NCBI RefSeq assembly: GCF_034274695.1
Contig: NZ_CP128362.1
Location: 3,536,501 to 3,600,500, forward strand
Direction: 5' to 3'
Source of the DNA: Chitinophaga sp. LS1
Lineage (GTDB): Bacteria; Bacteroidota; Bacteroidia; Chitinophagales; Chitinophagaceae
Length of the DNA: 64,000 bases
Part shown: positions 1 to 9,138 of the stretch, one piece after another
How the letters are laid out: the number at the start of each line of letters is the position of its first letter
Numbering within the stretch: the first letter of the stretch is position 1
Position numbers and translations under genes: made by a program
The notes under the pieces: generated by a model
What the model saw: the letters and a program-made list of their open reading frames with translations, nothing else
Told to the model about the DNA's origin: nothing
Databases searched by the model: none

Positions 1-208
1 CAGCTGTCTGGATGGTCATATGTAAGCAACCAGCAATACGCGCACCTTGCAGTGGCTTGCTGTTACCATATTCTTCTCTCAGCGACATCAGACCTGGCAT
101 CTCAGCTTCCGCCAGCTCGATTTCTTTACGTCCCCACTCTGCCAGAGACATATCCTTTACTTTATAAGGAAGAGCAAAGTCAATGTTAGATTTAGCTATT
201 GTAGACAT
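1..208 (-). CDS. ahcY: Adenosylhomocysteinase, N-terminal part (cut by window edge)
   Basis: The reverse strand reads from an ATG at 206-208 into the left edge, giving the first 69 residues. They include the segments [16 protein letters not shown] and [19 protein letters not shown], which are characteristic of the N-terminal substrate-binding part of S-adenosyl-L-homocysteine hydrolase. The enzyme is cytosolic and NAD-dependent, and splits S-adenosylhomocysteine into adenosine and homocysteine in the activated methyl cycle. The catalytic and NAD-binding parts lie outside the window. A good Bacteroidota-type promoter sits just upstream (225-256), which supports this start. Confidence 0.93.
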   Translation of the reverse strand, partial: MSTIAKSNIDFALPYKVKDMSLAEWGRKEIELAEAEMPGLMSLREEYGNSKPLQGARIAGCLHMTIQTA

Positions 209-224
209 TATTACTTGTTTTGTG

Positions 225-256
225 CAAATCTAAATTTATTTTATGGGTAAAAACAA
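225..256 (-). promoter_or_regulatory. Promoter of ahcY
   Basis: On the minus strand the -7 box TAGATTTG (225-232) matches the Bacteroidota consensus TAnnTTTG. It is preceded after 18 nt by TTGTTT (251-256), which fits the -33 element. Transcription would begin about 10 nt before the ahcY start codon. Confidence 0.6.
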
Positions 257-732
257 TGCATTTGTTCTTTTTTTATTGTGGAAAACAGAACAAGCGTTTT
301 TTTGAAACAGAATATTAGCCCCCGTTACAATACCACCGGTTTTGCCTTAAAATAATGGAATGTGGATAAATATGTGAATTCACAATAACATGATCCTGAA
401 TCAGGAGAGATACTTATCCCCATTTATTGGGTCAACATATTAACAATTAATATAAAATATTTTGTCTAAATATGGAATATTGAATATGTTTGTATTTCGA
501 TATATTATGGTTATCTTATTGCGCAGTGTGATGTACAGTGAATGATTGATTAATTGCCTTTCGTGAATCAGCATCGTGTCCCAATCCCTCATTCCTACAA
601 TACTGTTGCAGGTAACGTTTTCATTACCATGCCTTTTTGCATTTTCGTGAAGGCTTTTAGCCATTTCTCTAATGGTTGAAACATGGCTGACTAAAGAAAT
701 TAGATGGATTATAGAACTTTACACGCTTTACT
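257..732. other. Long AT-rich intergenic region with one clear promoter
   Basis: No convincing gene is visible here. Short reading frames (for example 440-664 minus) have no recognisable protein features. The region separates the divergent ahcY and adhesin promoters and leaves about 230 nt of leader before the adhesin gene. Confidence 0.5.
461..492 (+). promoter_or_regulatory. Promoter of the large adhesin gene
   Basis: TTTG at 461-464, a 20-nt spacer and TATGTTTG at 485-492 match the Bacteroidota -33/-7 promoter pattern. The predicted transcript start near 499 gives a leader of about 230 nt before the ATG at 733. Confidence 0.55.
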
Positions 733-3700
733 ATGTTCAAGCTTCCCAATTCTGTGAAAAGGAATGCAACTGCCACACCCCGGAAAGTGTCACATACACT
801 TAAAAGGATGTTCTTTGCAGTACTTTTGTTATTGATATGCAGTCAGAGTCAGGTTATCGCGCAGACTGTAAAGGCTACTATCAATCCTACAGGGGGTGCC
901 AGCGGCTCTAAAGACCTGAAGATCGATATCTATACCGATGGTAGCATCGTGGTGACCCGCAATGGTCTTACGGAAAGCTACAACCGGGCAGATAGTTCTC
1001 TGGGTATGAGGGCTTTTTTCGATTTTAAGAACCTGTCACATATGACAGACGAAACCACCCCAAAGGCTCCTGCCAGTTGTTATGTCTCTCCTATATCTGG
1101 TACTGGTTCTTACGCCGATCCTTATAAAATTCATGTAGTAGGTACTATCCTAGATCCATATTACAAGTATCCAACCGGACAAACGGGTACAGTGACCTGT
1201 ATTATTACTTATGTAAAGAATACCAGTTACTTCTTCCTGGATTATGTTATGCACATGCCTCAGGTAAGTACGAACGACTATACCAGCGTTTTGTTCTATC
1301 TGTCAGAGCAGGTGGTAATGGGTCCAAATGCGACTGCCGATCCGGATGAAGCCAGTAAATGTGGATATGGATTTATCAATAGTGATACAACTACCATTGG
1401 TATGTACAGAGATGCTGCCTGCTCTGAAACAGCAGAATCTCCCCGTAGCCATGTGTATCGCATGTACAGGAAATTCAAATCCTGGGAAGCATCCATTCCT
1501 GAAAACAGGTTCTACCTGGATGATGATGGATTATATCCGCACAACGTAATTGCTGATGGCGTGGATGGTCGTGGTCGTTCCATGGGTATCATGCGTACTA
1601 TGCCGATCTACGACAACAACTTTACCGCTACTCCTGTGAACTACAGGACTTTCCGTGTATTATCCGGTTATGGTACAACCAAGACGGAGTTCGATACAGT
1701 AGCAGCGATGGTCGATTCCATACCTGTCACGGGATGGGGCAATGTGTCGGTACAGTTTTCGAGTGCTACCCTATCTACCAATGAAGGTAGTGCAGCGCAG
1801 GGAGAGCATATTGATTCAAGCGTAACGTTAAAAGTGTCCGGTGGCAAACTCAATGCCCCGGTTTATGTTTTATTACAGTACGACTCAACTTATAGTTACA
1901 CACATCCGGCCGTAAGAGGTACCGACTTTACCCTGGCAGAACAGGGTGCACTGATTCCTGCAGGGGACTATACGACTGCCAAAACCGTAAAGATCCCTAA
2001 CCTTCATATCATCGGCAACGACCAGTTGCAATACAGTCGTACCCTTCGCCTCAAACTGACGGCGACCTGTACGGACCTGATCTCCATATCCGGTACATCA
2101 CAGTGTGATTTCACCATTGTAGATGATGAAGCCCGTGGTATGACCCTCACCATGGATAGCACCGCTATCCTGGAAGGTAACGCTACAAAAGCAAGGTTGA
2201 AACTGACCTCTACTTCTCCTGAAGATGTAGTGGTCAGTTTCTCTACACATACTTCTTCTACCGCAGGTGATACCGATTATGTAGTACCTACTTCCATCAC
2301 TATCCCTGCAAACAGTACATACAGTTCTGACTTTACCATCTCTGCCAAATCCGATAAAGTGTTGGAAAATACAGAGAACCTGGTATTGCAGTTCAAGGGC
2401 ACCATATTAGGTATTGACGTGACAGGCCAGCAAAATTTGACTATCAACGATAGTACATACTATAATGCTGCATATGCGAAAATCGTTTCGAGCCTGGTTA
2501 ATCCAACTTCAGTCAATCCGATGACGGAAGGTTATGAAGGCTATGTGCGGTTCCAGCTCCCTGACGGCGTAAGTACCGAAGTCCCCATCACGGTCAACGT
2601 AGATCTTAATTATAGTAAATCAACTGCCACTGATGGAGATGACTTTGACTTCTGGTATTATAATGGTCCGGTAACCATTCCAAAACTGGGTACAGGTGCG
2701 AACATCTATATCATAGCTTACGCTGATGGTTTACTGGAAGGTCCTACACCAGAATACCTGATCCTGGATGTTACTTCAGTAGATAATGTAGGTGCGGGTC
2801 GTTCTTATCCTTATAAAGGTGATACCCTTAAAATTAAGGATGCGGATTACGATTCAGCTATGGCACTGATCATGACACCTGCTCCGGCTACATTGCTGGA
2901 AGGTGCTACCAGTACAGTGACAGTAACGTTGCCAAATGGACTGAAGGCAGCATCTGCCATGAGCATTCCTATCGCAAGAGGTGTTTCATCTAAAGCAATT
3001 GCTTCCGATGCGACATTGTCGCTCAGTACTATCACCATCGCTAAGAATAAAACAAATGCCACTTTCACAGTAAAAGCGGTGAAAGACAGCTTGCTGGAAA
3101 ATGACGAATCATATTATGTAGTCGCTTCTCCATCAGGTTATATCAAAGACTCCTGTCTGATCACGATCAAGGATACTACCGGATTGATCTCCGGCAATAA
3201 GGTGCTGAACCTGACTATGACAACACCTTCTCTCAAAGAAGGAAATAGTTCCAACCTCACCCTGGCATTTGCAAAGAGTGGTATCATGGCAGGCGATTCA
3301 CTGGCGATAGTGCTCACACCTGGTGGTACGACCGTAGCTTCTCCATCTGATTATTATATCGGTGCTGGCAATACGATTTACATGCCACCAAATGTCAATA
3401 GCAAAACGGTGACAAATGGCTTTAGCGCACTGACAGATAATATTCTGGAGAATACCGAAGCATTTACTTTCAATGCAGCTACTACTACAATTTCAGGATT
3501 AACGATCAATTCCATCTCCGGCTCTATACAGGATGCTACCAGCGACAATGCTGCCAACAGAATTGTGTCTATCACACCGAGTGCAACGACGATGGAAGAA
3601 GGTAGTGCATACACCTATACATTCAGTCTGCCTTCAGGTATCACCACCGAAGTGCCGATTACAATTACACCAACGATTGTAACTGGTTCTACTGCTGATG

Positions 3701-6700
3701 CATCTGACTTCACACTGGATTCAACTACGATCACACTCGATGGCACGCATCCTTCTTCGAATGTAACTGCGATCAAAATCATTCAGGATAATATCCTGGA
3801 AAGCGATGAGCAATTGATTTTGGGTGGTACAGCTGCAACGACACTGTCTGCAGGTGTTACCGTTAATCAGGCAGCAAGCGTTACCATCAAGGATGTAACT
3901 GAATTAGGTAGCCTTGTCATCACTACAGATCGTACGGATATAGTAGAAGGTGGTACGGGTGCATACATCACGATCTCCTTACCAGGTGGCAATGTACCTA
4001 CAGCACCGTTGACTATCTCCCTGAGCCGTGGCAATAGTTCACAGGCTACCAGCGGATACGCCGGACTGCCACAGACAGTGACGCTGACAACCAATTCAGT
4101 GACAATTCCTGTTCCTGTATCAGCACTGACTGATAATATAATAGGAGACAATGAATCATTGGTAGTATTGATCGAAGCAGCAGGTTACCCAAGTGATTCT
4201 GTGACATTGAACATGATAGATGCAACTGCTGATGATCCTGCAAATATGAAAATTACCTTCACACCAGAACCTGCATCACAGGGTAGTCATGTGGAAGAAG
4301 GTAGTACATATACAGTAAGAGCCAGCTTCCCTGATGGTATCAAATTGTATTCACCAGTGTCTCTGAATGTAACGGCAAGCAATCTCTCCGTAGCAAGTGC
4401 CAGCGATTACGCAGGTGTACCAACTACAGTAACGATTGATACTTCTGGTCATGTTGATTTCGTCATCACTGCAAAAGCAGATAATATCATCGAAGGTTCT
4501 GAACTGCTGAGAATATTAGGGAACACACCTGATATGAGCACCGTAACTGTAGACAGTCTGGATATTTACATTGACGATGTAAGCACCAGCACACAGCTGC
4601 AGATGATCATCGATTCAAGCAGCATTCACAAAGGCAACACTACCAAAGTAACCATCGGTTTTGCAAACAGTAGTGTAACTTCAGCGAGCGATATCATCAT
4701 CACAGTAGTAGCAGATGAATCATCTACTGCCGATACAACAAATTATACAGGTCTGCCAAGGTTCGTGACACTGCCGAAAGACAGTAACTATGTCACCTTA
4801 TTCCTGAACATACCTAACAATTATAAAATAGAAGGTCCAACCGTATTACAGTTCAAAGACAGTGCAACCGGATACACATTTGCATCCATCGCACCGCTCA
4901 ATATTCTGGATGCGGAAGGTCAGCCAATCACACTTGAGAAAGTAACCGATGCCGCAGAACCAGCTACAGACGGTGCATTCAAAGTCGTGATGCCAGCTGT
5001 ATCAACTACAGATGTAAGTGTAACGCTGACCACTACCTACGCTGGTACCAATATCAAGAATGTGCAAACGACCGTTACGATTCCTGCAGGCAGCCTTGAA
5101 GTAACAGTACCGGTATATATCATAGACGACATTATCCTGCAGGGTAACCTGGTACTCCAGGTAAATCTGACAGGTGCTACAACGGTACAAAGTGGTGCAA
5201 CGAAGAGTCTGTATGTAAGCACCTCTACCATGTACATGAACGTATTTGATGATGAAAGCAGTGATACCGGTGAACAGGCAGAGGCACGTACTATGTTGAT
5301 CGAACGTATGGCCGATGCTTATCAGCCATCAACAAGTGGGCAGTTCCGTGTCAGGTTCAACGACTCTACACTGGTAGCTACACAGGATGTAAAAGTGACT
5401 TACAATGTGGGAGGTACAGCAGTAGCAGGTACTGATTACGTAGCGCTGAGTGGTAGTGTGACGATCCCTGCCGGTTCCAGCATGGCGACATTCAATGTTG
5501 TGCCTTCCGGTTTGTTGACAGCAGGTAGTGTCAAATATGTCACTGCTGCATTGGCTGGTGTGACCTCCAACATTCCGTTGGTAACCTGGCCGCTGAGCAC
5601 CAGTGCTTCTATTTCAACAGTATTTATTTATAACAATAACGTAGATACACCTTCAGTAAACCTGTTTGCATCTACCAGTACGATTGCGGAAGGCGACTCT
5701 GTGAAATTCTACTTAAGAACTACGAAGTCTATCAACCTGGATCTGCCTATTACAGTAGCAGTAACGAGCGATGTTTATAGAACGACGACCATCCATGGAG
5801 GAACAACATCTGGGAATAAAGTAGTCGTAACATTGCCTGCGGGTTCACAGGAAACATCCTTTACCGTGGTAGTAGACGACAACCAACTGAATGATGATGA
5901 TGGATGGGTACAGGCAACCATACAGGCATACGATCCGTTGAGCAGCGGTCCTGCTTACTATGTAGGTCTGGCAAATGAAGTAAAGAACTCTGTAACAGAT
6001 AATGACACACTGAAAATATCATTTAGCAAGAGTCAGTTCTCCGTTGTAGTACCTTTTGATACAACAGGTGTACCACTGCCGTTCGAACTGTCTATGACCC
6101 GCGCCAGCTCTCGTATTATCACCATCTACTATGAGTTCTACGAACCAGGGAAAAGTGAACTGCTGAGTGGTACCAGTGTGGCAGTTGCAGGTAAGGATTA
6201 CGATGCATCAGTAACACCATTGCTCATTATGCCAAATACAAATTCTACCTCAATTCCGGTATTGGTAAATAGTGTGGAAAAGAACAAAATGTTTGGGATG
6301 CGTTTGCTCAGAGCGACAGTAACTTCTACGCAGAACTTACCAACCCTCGATTCAGTGAGCACAGCTACAGGTCTGATTGAAATCTGTATGGATTGTGATT
6401 CAGATGGTGATGGTGTACCTGATTATGTAGAGCGTTTTATCACCGATGGCAGATGGCAGGACAACAATAACGGTAATCTGCGCGTACATCCTTCAATGTC
6501 TCCAAACGGCGATGGATTGGGCAACGACGTGATGTACATTGAAAATATTGATTCCTATCCTGATAATGAAGTAACAGTATTCAATCGTTGGGGTGGTACT
6601 GTATTTACAACGAAAGGCTATAATAACAGTTCAAACAATTTCAACGGAAAGGCGAATACAGGAAGTGCAAAAAATCAGGATGTTCCGGATGGTTCTTATT

Positions 6701-6777
6701 TCTTCATTATCCATGCAACAGATGCGTCAGGTAAAAAGATTAAATACACCGGATTCCTTGTCATAAAGAGATCATAA
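733..6777 (+). CDS. Giant Calx-beta repeat surface protein with gliding-motility/T9SS C-terminal domain
   Basis: 2014 residues. A signal peptide with a hydrophobic core (FFAVLLLLICSQSQ, about residues 27-40) is followed by a unique N-terminal region of about 300 residues. After that comes a long series of Calx-beta-like modules to about residue 1880, recognised by repeated 'LEG/EEG...V' starts, 'TIPAGS' strands and 'DD/ND' ends. Residues 1885-1905 carry an aspartate-rich calcium-binding-like stretch (DSDGDGVPD). The last 90 residues (SPNGDGLGNDV to LVIKRS) are the CHU_C/gliding-motility-associated C-terminal domain, a type B sorting signal for type IX secretion. It is probably exported and surface-attached as an adhesin. 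The neighbouring PorP/SprF gene 50 nt downstream supports this, since such pairs are common in Bacteroidota. The ligand is unknown. An inner ATG at KRMFFAVL is a possible alternative start. Confidence 0.9.
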   Translation: MFKLPNSVKRNATATPRKVSHTLKRMFFAVLLLLICSQSQVIAQTVKATINPTGGASGSKDLKIDIYTDGSIVVTRNGLTESYNRADSSLGMRAFFDFKNLSHMTDETTPKAPASCYVSPISGTGSYADPYKIHVVGTILDPYYKYPTGQTGTVTCIITYVKNTSYFFLDYVMHMPQVSTNDYTSVLFYLSEQVVMGPNATADPDEASKCGYGFINSDTTTIGMYRDAACSETAESPRSHVYRMYRKFKSWEASIPENRFYLDDDGLYPHNVIADGVDGRGRSMGIMRTMPIYDNNFTATPVNYRTFRVLSGYGTTKTEFDTVAAMVDSIPVTGWGNVSVQFSSATLSTNEGSAAQGEHIDSSVTLKVSGGKLNAPVYVLLQYDSTYSYTHPAVRGTDFTLAEQGALIPAGDYTTAKTVKIPNLHIIGNDQLQYSRTLRLKLTATCTDLISISGTSQCDFTIVDDEARGMTLTMDSTAILEGNATKARLKLTSTSPEDVVVSFSTHTSSTAGDTDYVVPTSITIPANSTYSSDFTISAKSDKVLENTENLVLQFKGTILGIDVTGQQNLTINDSTYYNAAYAKIVSSLVNPTSVNPMTEGYEGYVRFQLPDGVSTEVPITVNVDLNYSKSTATDGDDFDFWYYNGPVTIPKLGTGANIYIIAYADGLLEGPTPEYLILDVTSVDNVGAGRSYPYKGDTLKIKDADYDSAMALIMTPAPATLLEGATSTVTVTLPNGLKAASAMSIPIARGVSSKAIASDATLSLSTITIAKNKTNATFTVKAVKDSLLENDESYYVVASPSGYIKDSCLITIKDTTGLISGNKVLNLTMTTPSLKEGNSSNLTLAFAKSGIMAGDSLAIVLTPGGTTVASPSDYYIGAGNTIYMPPNVNSKTVTNGFSALTDNILENTEAFTFNAATTTISGLTINSISGSIQDATSDNAANRIVSITPSATTMEEGSAYTYTFSLPSGITTEVPITITPTIVTGSTADASDFTLDSTTITLDGTHPSSNVTAIKIIQDNILESDEQLILGGTAATTLSAGVTVNQAASVTIKDVTELGSLVITTDRTDIVEGGTGAYITISLPGGNVPTAPLTISLSRGNSSQATSGYAGLPQTVTLTTNSVTIPVPVSALTDNIIGDNESLVVLIEAAGYPSDSVTLNMIDATADDPANMKITFTPEPASQGSHVEEGSTYTVRASFPDGIKLYSPVSLNVTASNLSVASASDYAGVPTTVTIDTSGHVDFVITAKADNIIEGSELLRILGNTPDMSTVTVDSLDIYIDDVSTSTQLQMIIDSSSIHKGNTTKVTIGFANSSVTSASDIIITVVADESSTADTTNYTGLPRFVTLPKDSNYVTLFLNIPNNYKIEGPTVLQFKDSATGYTFASIAPLNILDAEGQPITLEKVTDAAEPATDGAFKVVMPAVSTTDVSVTLTTTYAGTNIKNVQTTVTIPAGSLEVTVPVYIIDDIILQGNLVLQVNLTGATTVQSGATKSLYVSTSTMYMNVFDDESSDTGEQAEARTMLIERMADAYQPSTSGQFRVRFNDSTLVATQDVKVTYNVGGTAVAGTDYVALSGSVTIPAGSSMATFNVVPSGLLTAGSVKYVTAALAGVTSNIPLVTWPLSTSASISTVFIYNNNVDTPSVNLFASTSTIAEGDSVKFYLRTTKSINLDLPITVAVTSDVYRTTTIHGGTTSGNKVVVTLPAGSQETSFTVVVDDNQLNDDDGWVQATIQAYDPLSSGPAYYVGLANEVKNSVTDNDTLKISFSKSQFSVVVPFDTTGVPLPFELSMTRASSRIITIYYEFYEPGKSELLSGTSVAVAGKDYDASVTPLLIMPNTNSTSIPVLVNSVEKNKMFGMRLLRATVTSTQNLPTLDSVSTATGLIEICMDCDSDGDGVPDYVERFITDGRWQDNNNGNLRVHPSMSPNGDGLGNDVMYIENIDSYPDNEVTVFNRWGGTVFTTKGYNNSSNNFNGKANTGSAKNQDVPDGSYFFIIHATDASGKKIKYTGFLVIKRS

Positions 6778-6827
6778 GAAAACCAGCGAATGGAGGCAGC
6801 TGCCTCCATTCGCTGTAATCCGTATAT

Positions 6828-7730
6828 ATGAAGAAAGTAATAATTACCCTGTTTGTCCTATTTGCTTGCTACCTGCCTTCAAAGGCACAACAGGATCCTA
6901 TCTATTCCCAGTATATGTTCAATGGCCTGGCCATCAATCCTGCCTATGCAAGCATGGATGAGTCAGCCCGACTTACAGTAGATGGCCGTAATCAATGGGT
7001 GGGAGTAGACGGAGCCCCCAAAACTGCTACATTTTCATTTTATTCACCACTGAATGAAAGGGGAACTACACTTGGATTATCTGCCATGAGGGAGAGTATC
7101 ACAGTAGATACCCGTACAGATTTAAATATTTTTGCATCACAGAAAGTTGACCTTACAGAAGAGCTACATCTTGCGATGGGATTGATAGTAGGAATGTCGC
7201 AGTATAAGGAGAATAATAGTACACTGACTACTACAGATCCTACATTTGCCAGCAACCTGAGTTACATGAAAACAAATGTTGGCTTCGGATTTGCGTTGTT
7301 TACAGAGAAGTTTTACTTAGGTTTGGGTGCGCCTATGTTCAAGAGTTTTGACATTGGAAAAAGTGTAAACAGGATTGTGACGAAACCACACTATTACATG
7401 CAGGCAGCCTATGTATTTGATATCAATGAGGATCTGAAATTCAAGCCTACATTGCTGTTGAGAGATGTGAAGGGATCAGGACTGAATTACGATTTCAATG
7501 CCAGTGTACTTTTAAAAGAGCTGGTATGGCTGGGAGCTTCGTGGAGATCAGAGAAGACAGTCACTGGAATGGTAGGTGTTAGATTGACACCACAATTAGA
7601 AATGGGATATTCATACGATACACCTACAAATTCAAATCTCAAAGGCGCACAATCAGTATCACATGAGCTGATGATTAGCTATAGATTTGGATGGAGTAGC
7701 GATCACGAGATTTTGCCCCGACTTTTTTAG
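6828..7730 (+). CDS. PorP/SprF family type IX secretion outer-membrane protein
   Basis: 300 residues with a signal peptide (about 1-20, ending SKAQQ). The mature start QDPIYSQYMFNGLAINPAYA is the hallmark of the PorP/SprF family, outer-membrane beta-barrel proteins associated with type IX secretion. The rest is alternating beta-strand sequence ending in an aromatic-rich strand (HELMISYRFGW). It follows the giant CHU_C protein by 50 nt and ends before a strong terminator, so the two are probably co-transcribed. The family member SprF is needed for secretion of the SprB adhesin in Flavobacterium. By analogy this protein likely serves the upstream adhesin (inference). Confidence 0.92.
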   Translation: MKKVIITLFVLFACYLPSKAQQDPIYSQYMFNGLAINPAYASMDESARLTVDGRNQWVGVDGAPKTATFSFYSPLNERGTTLGLSAMRESITVDTRTDLNIFASQKVDLTEELHLAMGLIVGMSQYKENNSTLTTTDPTFASNLSYMKTNVGFGFALFTEKFYLGLGAPMFKSFDIGKSVNRIVTKPHYYMQAAYVFDINEDLKFKPTLLLRDVKGSGLNYDFNASVLLKELVWLGASWRSEKTVTGMVGVRLTPQLEMGYSYDTPTNSNLKGAQSVSHELMISYRFGWSSDHEILPRLF

Positions 7731-7763
7731 TCTAATAACCGAAACACCCTACGGGGTCATCAG

Positions 7764-7796
7764 TTCCCGCACCAAAAGTGCGGGAATTTTATTTTT
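7764..7796 (+). terminator. Rho-independent terminator after porP/sprF-like gene
   Basis: Perfect 9-bp stem TTCCCGCAC/GTGCGGGAA (7764-7772 and 7778-7786) with a 5-nt loop, followed by TTTTATTTTT. Confidence 0.85.
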
Positions 7797-7988
7797 CTAT
7801 CTGCTTGATTTCTAGTTGATAATGAAGAGCTGGAAAAAAATAAAAAAAATAAATCCAAAGGAAATCCGTGTTTAAACATTTATCGTATGTATTTTCATAG
7901 CGGTGCAAAGCCAGTAACCTATAAGCTGGAAAACACCAAAAGATTTTAATTAGAAAAGTTGTGTCTTTTAATGGTTAACTTGGGAAAC

Positions 7989-8018
7989 AGCCTGGTATTT
8001 TTACCAGGCTGGATTTTT
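7989..8018 (+). terminator. Hairpin with plus-strand U-tract between genes
   Basis: Perfect 9-bp stem AGCCTGGTA/TACCAGGCT (7989-7997 and 8002-8010) followed on the plus strand by GGATTTTTTA. The T-run favours a plus-strand transcript, although no plus-strand protein gene precedes it after the terminator at 7764. It may also serve the minus-strand acetyltransferase gene that ends at 8018. Confidence 0.6.
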
Positions 8019-8512
8019 TATAGCACTTTCCTCATCACGAAGTCATTCATCCAGTATCCATTTCCAATATCTATATCTTTCTCTTCGTATACTTCAAACC
8101 CGGTTTTCTCGTAGAAATAACGGGCCTTGTTATACTTATTTACATTCAGTTCCAGTATGTGTGCACCTGTTGCTTTCACTGTATCGATCACGGTGTTAAG
8201 CAGGAATTTGCCGGCGCCTTTTCCCTGGTAGTCAGGGTGTAGGTATATTTTGTTCAGCTTGTACACACCAGGCTCTTCTTTCGGGCTATAGCCTGCAAAA
8301 CCAATGGTCCTTTCTCCATCCCATATCAGCAGAAAGGTATGATCGGAAGTGAGTTGTCTGGTCAGTTCTTCCGTATTATACATCAAGGCTATCATATAGT
8401 CCAGTTGTGCCTGGGGAAGGATAGACAGGTAGGTAGCTGGCCAGATCTGGTTGGTCAGTTCCTGTATAATGGGAATTTCCTGCGTGGTAGCATGCGTGAT
8501 CTGATACATCAT
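8018..8512 (-). CDS. GNAT family N-acetyltransferase
   Basis: 164 residues. The acetyl-CoA-binding motif A is visible as YQGKGAGKFLL (about residues 95-105), after strand KLNKIYLHPD. A typical GNAT ending (N-K-A-R-x-F-Y-E-K-x-G-F-E) follows at about 127-140. It transfers an acetyl group to an unknown amine substrate in the cytoplasm. Its start codon overlaps the stop of the upstream DsbA-like gene by 4 nt (ATGA-type overlap at 8509-8512), so the two are translated from one mRNA. Confidence 0.9.
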   Translation of the reverse strand: MMYQITHATTQEIPIIQELTNQIWPATYLSILPQAQLDYMIALMYNTEELTRQLTSDHTFLLIWDGERTIGFAGYSPKEEPGVYKLNKIYLHPDYQGKGAGKFLLNTVIDTVKATGAHILELNVNKYNKARYFYEKTGFEVYEEKDIDIGNGYWMNDFVMRKVL

Positions 8513-9132
8513 TTATTTTTTATCTCCTCAATCACCTGCAACAGTCTTGCTTTAGGAGTAAAGCCACTGGCTACCAGGTATAACTGTTCGTCTTTTTCAA
8601 GAATAGCAGCTGGAAAACCGGTGATTCCCCATTGCTGTACGATATTAAACTCCTGGTTGGTAGCGTATTTGTTATCATCTTCCTTCATGTTGTTCAGGAA
8701 GGCCTGCACCGGAATATTGTATTTCTCCAGAATGGGAATGTAGGTATCGTTATTATTAAGGCTCTTGCCTTCAAAGTTGAGTGCTACCTGCATATCATGA
8801 GCAAAGTTCACGGCATTTTCCGGTTGGTATTGCTTGAATATGGTCAGTGCGATACTGGGCTTTTCAGAGTCCATGATATCGTCTGAGCGCAGGTATTCGT
8901 TCAGGAAAGGATCACCAAAGGTAATGCCGGTGGTAGCTTCGACCTGTTTGTGTGCTTCCTTGATGTAGTTGTACATTGCGGAGGCAGGGCGGCGGTTGGC
9001 ACTTAATAACATGCCGCCAGACAGTATCTCTACCGATATCTCTCCTTTAAATTGCTCCTGGATCTCCTGGATCACGGGCGTAAAGCCATAACACCATCCA
9101 CAGATGGGATCATAGATATAGATAAGTTTCAT
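8509..9132 (-). CDS. DsbA family thioredoxin-fold protein (FrnE-like)
   Basis: 207 residues with a CGWC redox motif at 11-14 (DPICGWCYGF), right after the first beta strand. There is a long helical insertion and a cis-proline region ITGFPAAIL near residue 170. No signal peptide is present, so it is probably a cytoplasmic FrnE/2-hydroxychromene-isomerase-like thiol oxidoreductase rather than periplasmic DsbA. It lies 6 nt downstream of the PolX-like gene and overlaps the GNAT gene, forming a three-gene minus-strand operon. Confidence 0.88.
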   Translation of the reverse strand: MKLIYIYDPICGWCYGFTPVIQEIQEQFKGEISVEILSGGMLLSANRRPASAMYNYIKEAHKQVEATTGITFGDPFLNEYLRSDDIMDSEKPSIALTIFKQYQPENAVNFAHDMQVALNFEGKSLNNNDTYIPILEKYNIPVQAFLNNMKEDDNKYATNQEFNIVQQWGITGFPAAILEKDEQLYLVASGFTPKARLLQVIEEIKNK

Positions 9133-9138
9133 TGTTCG

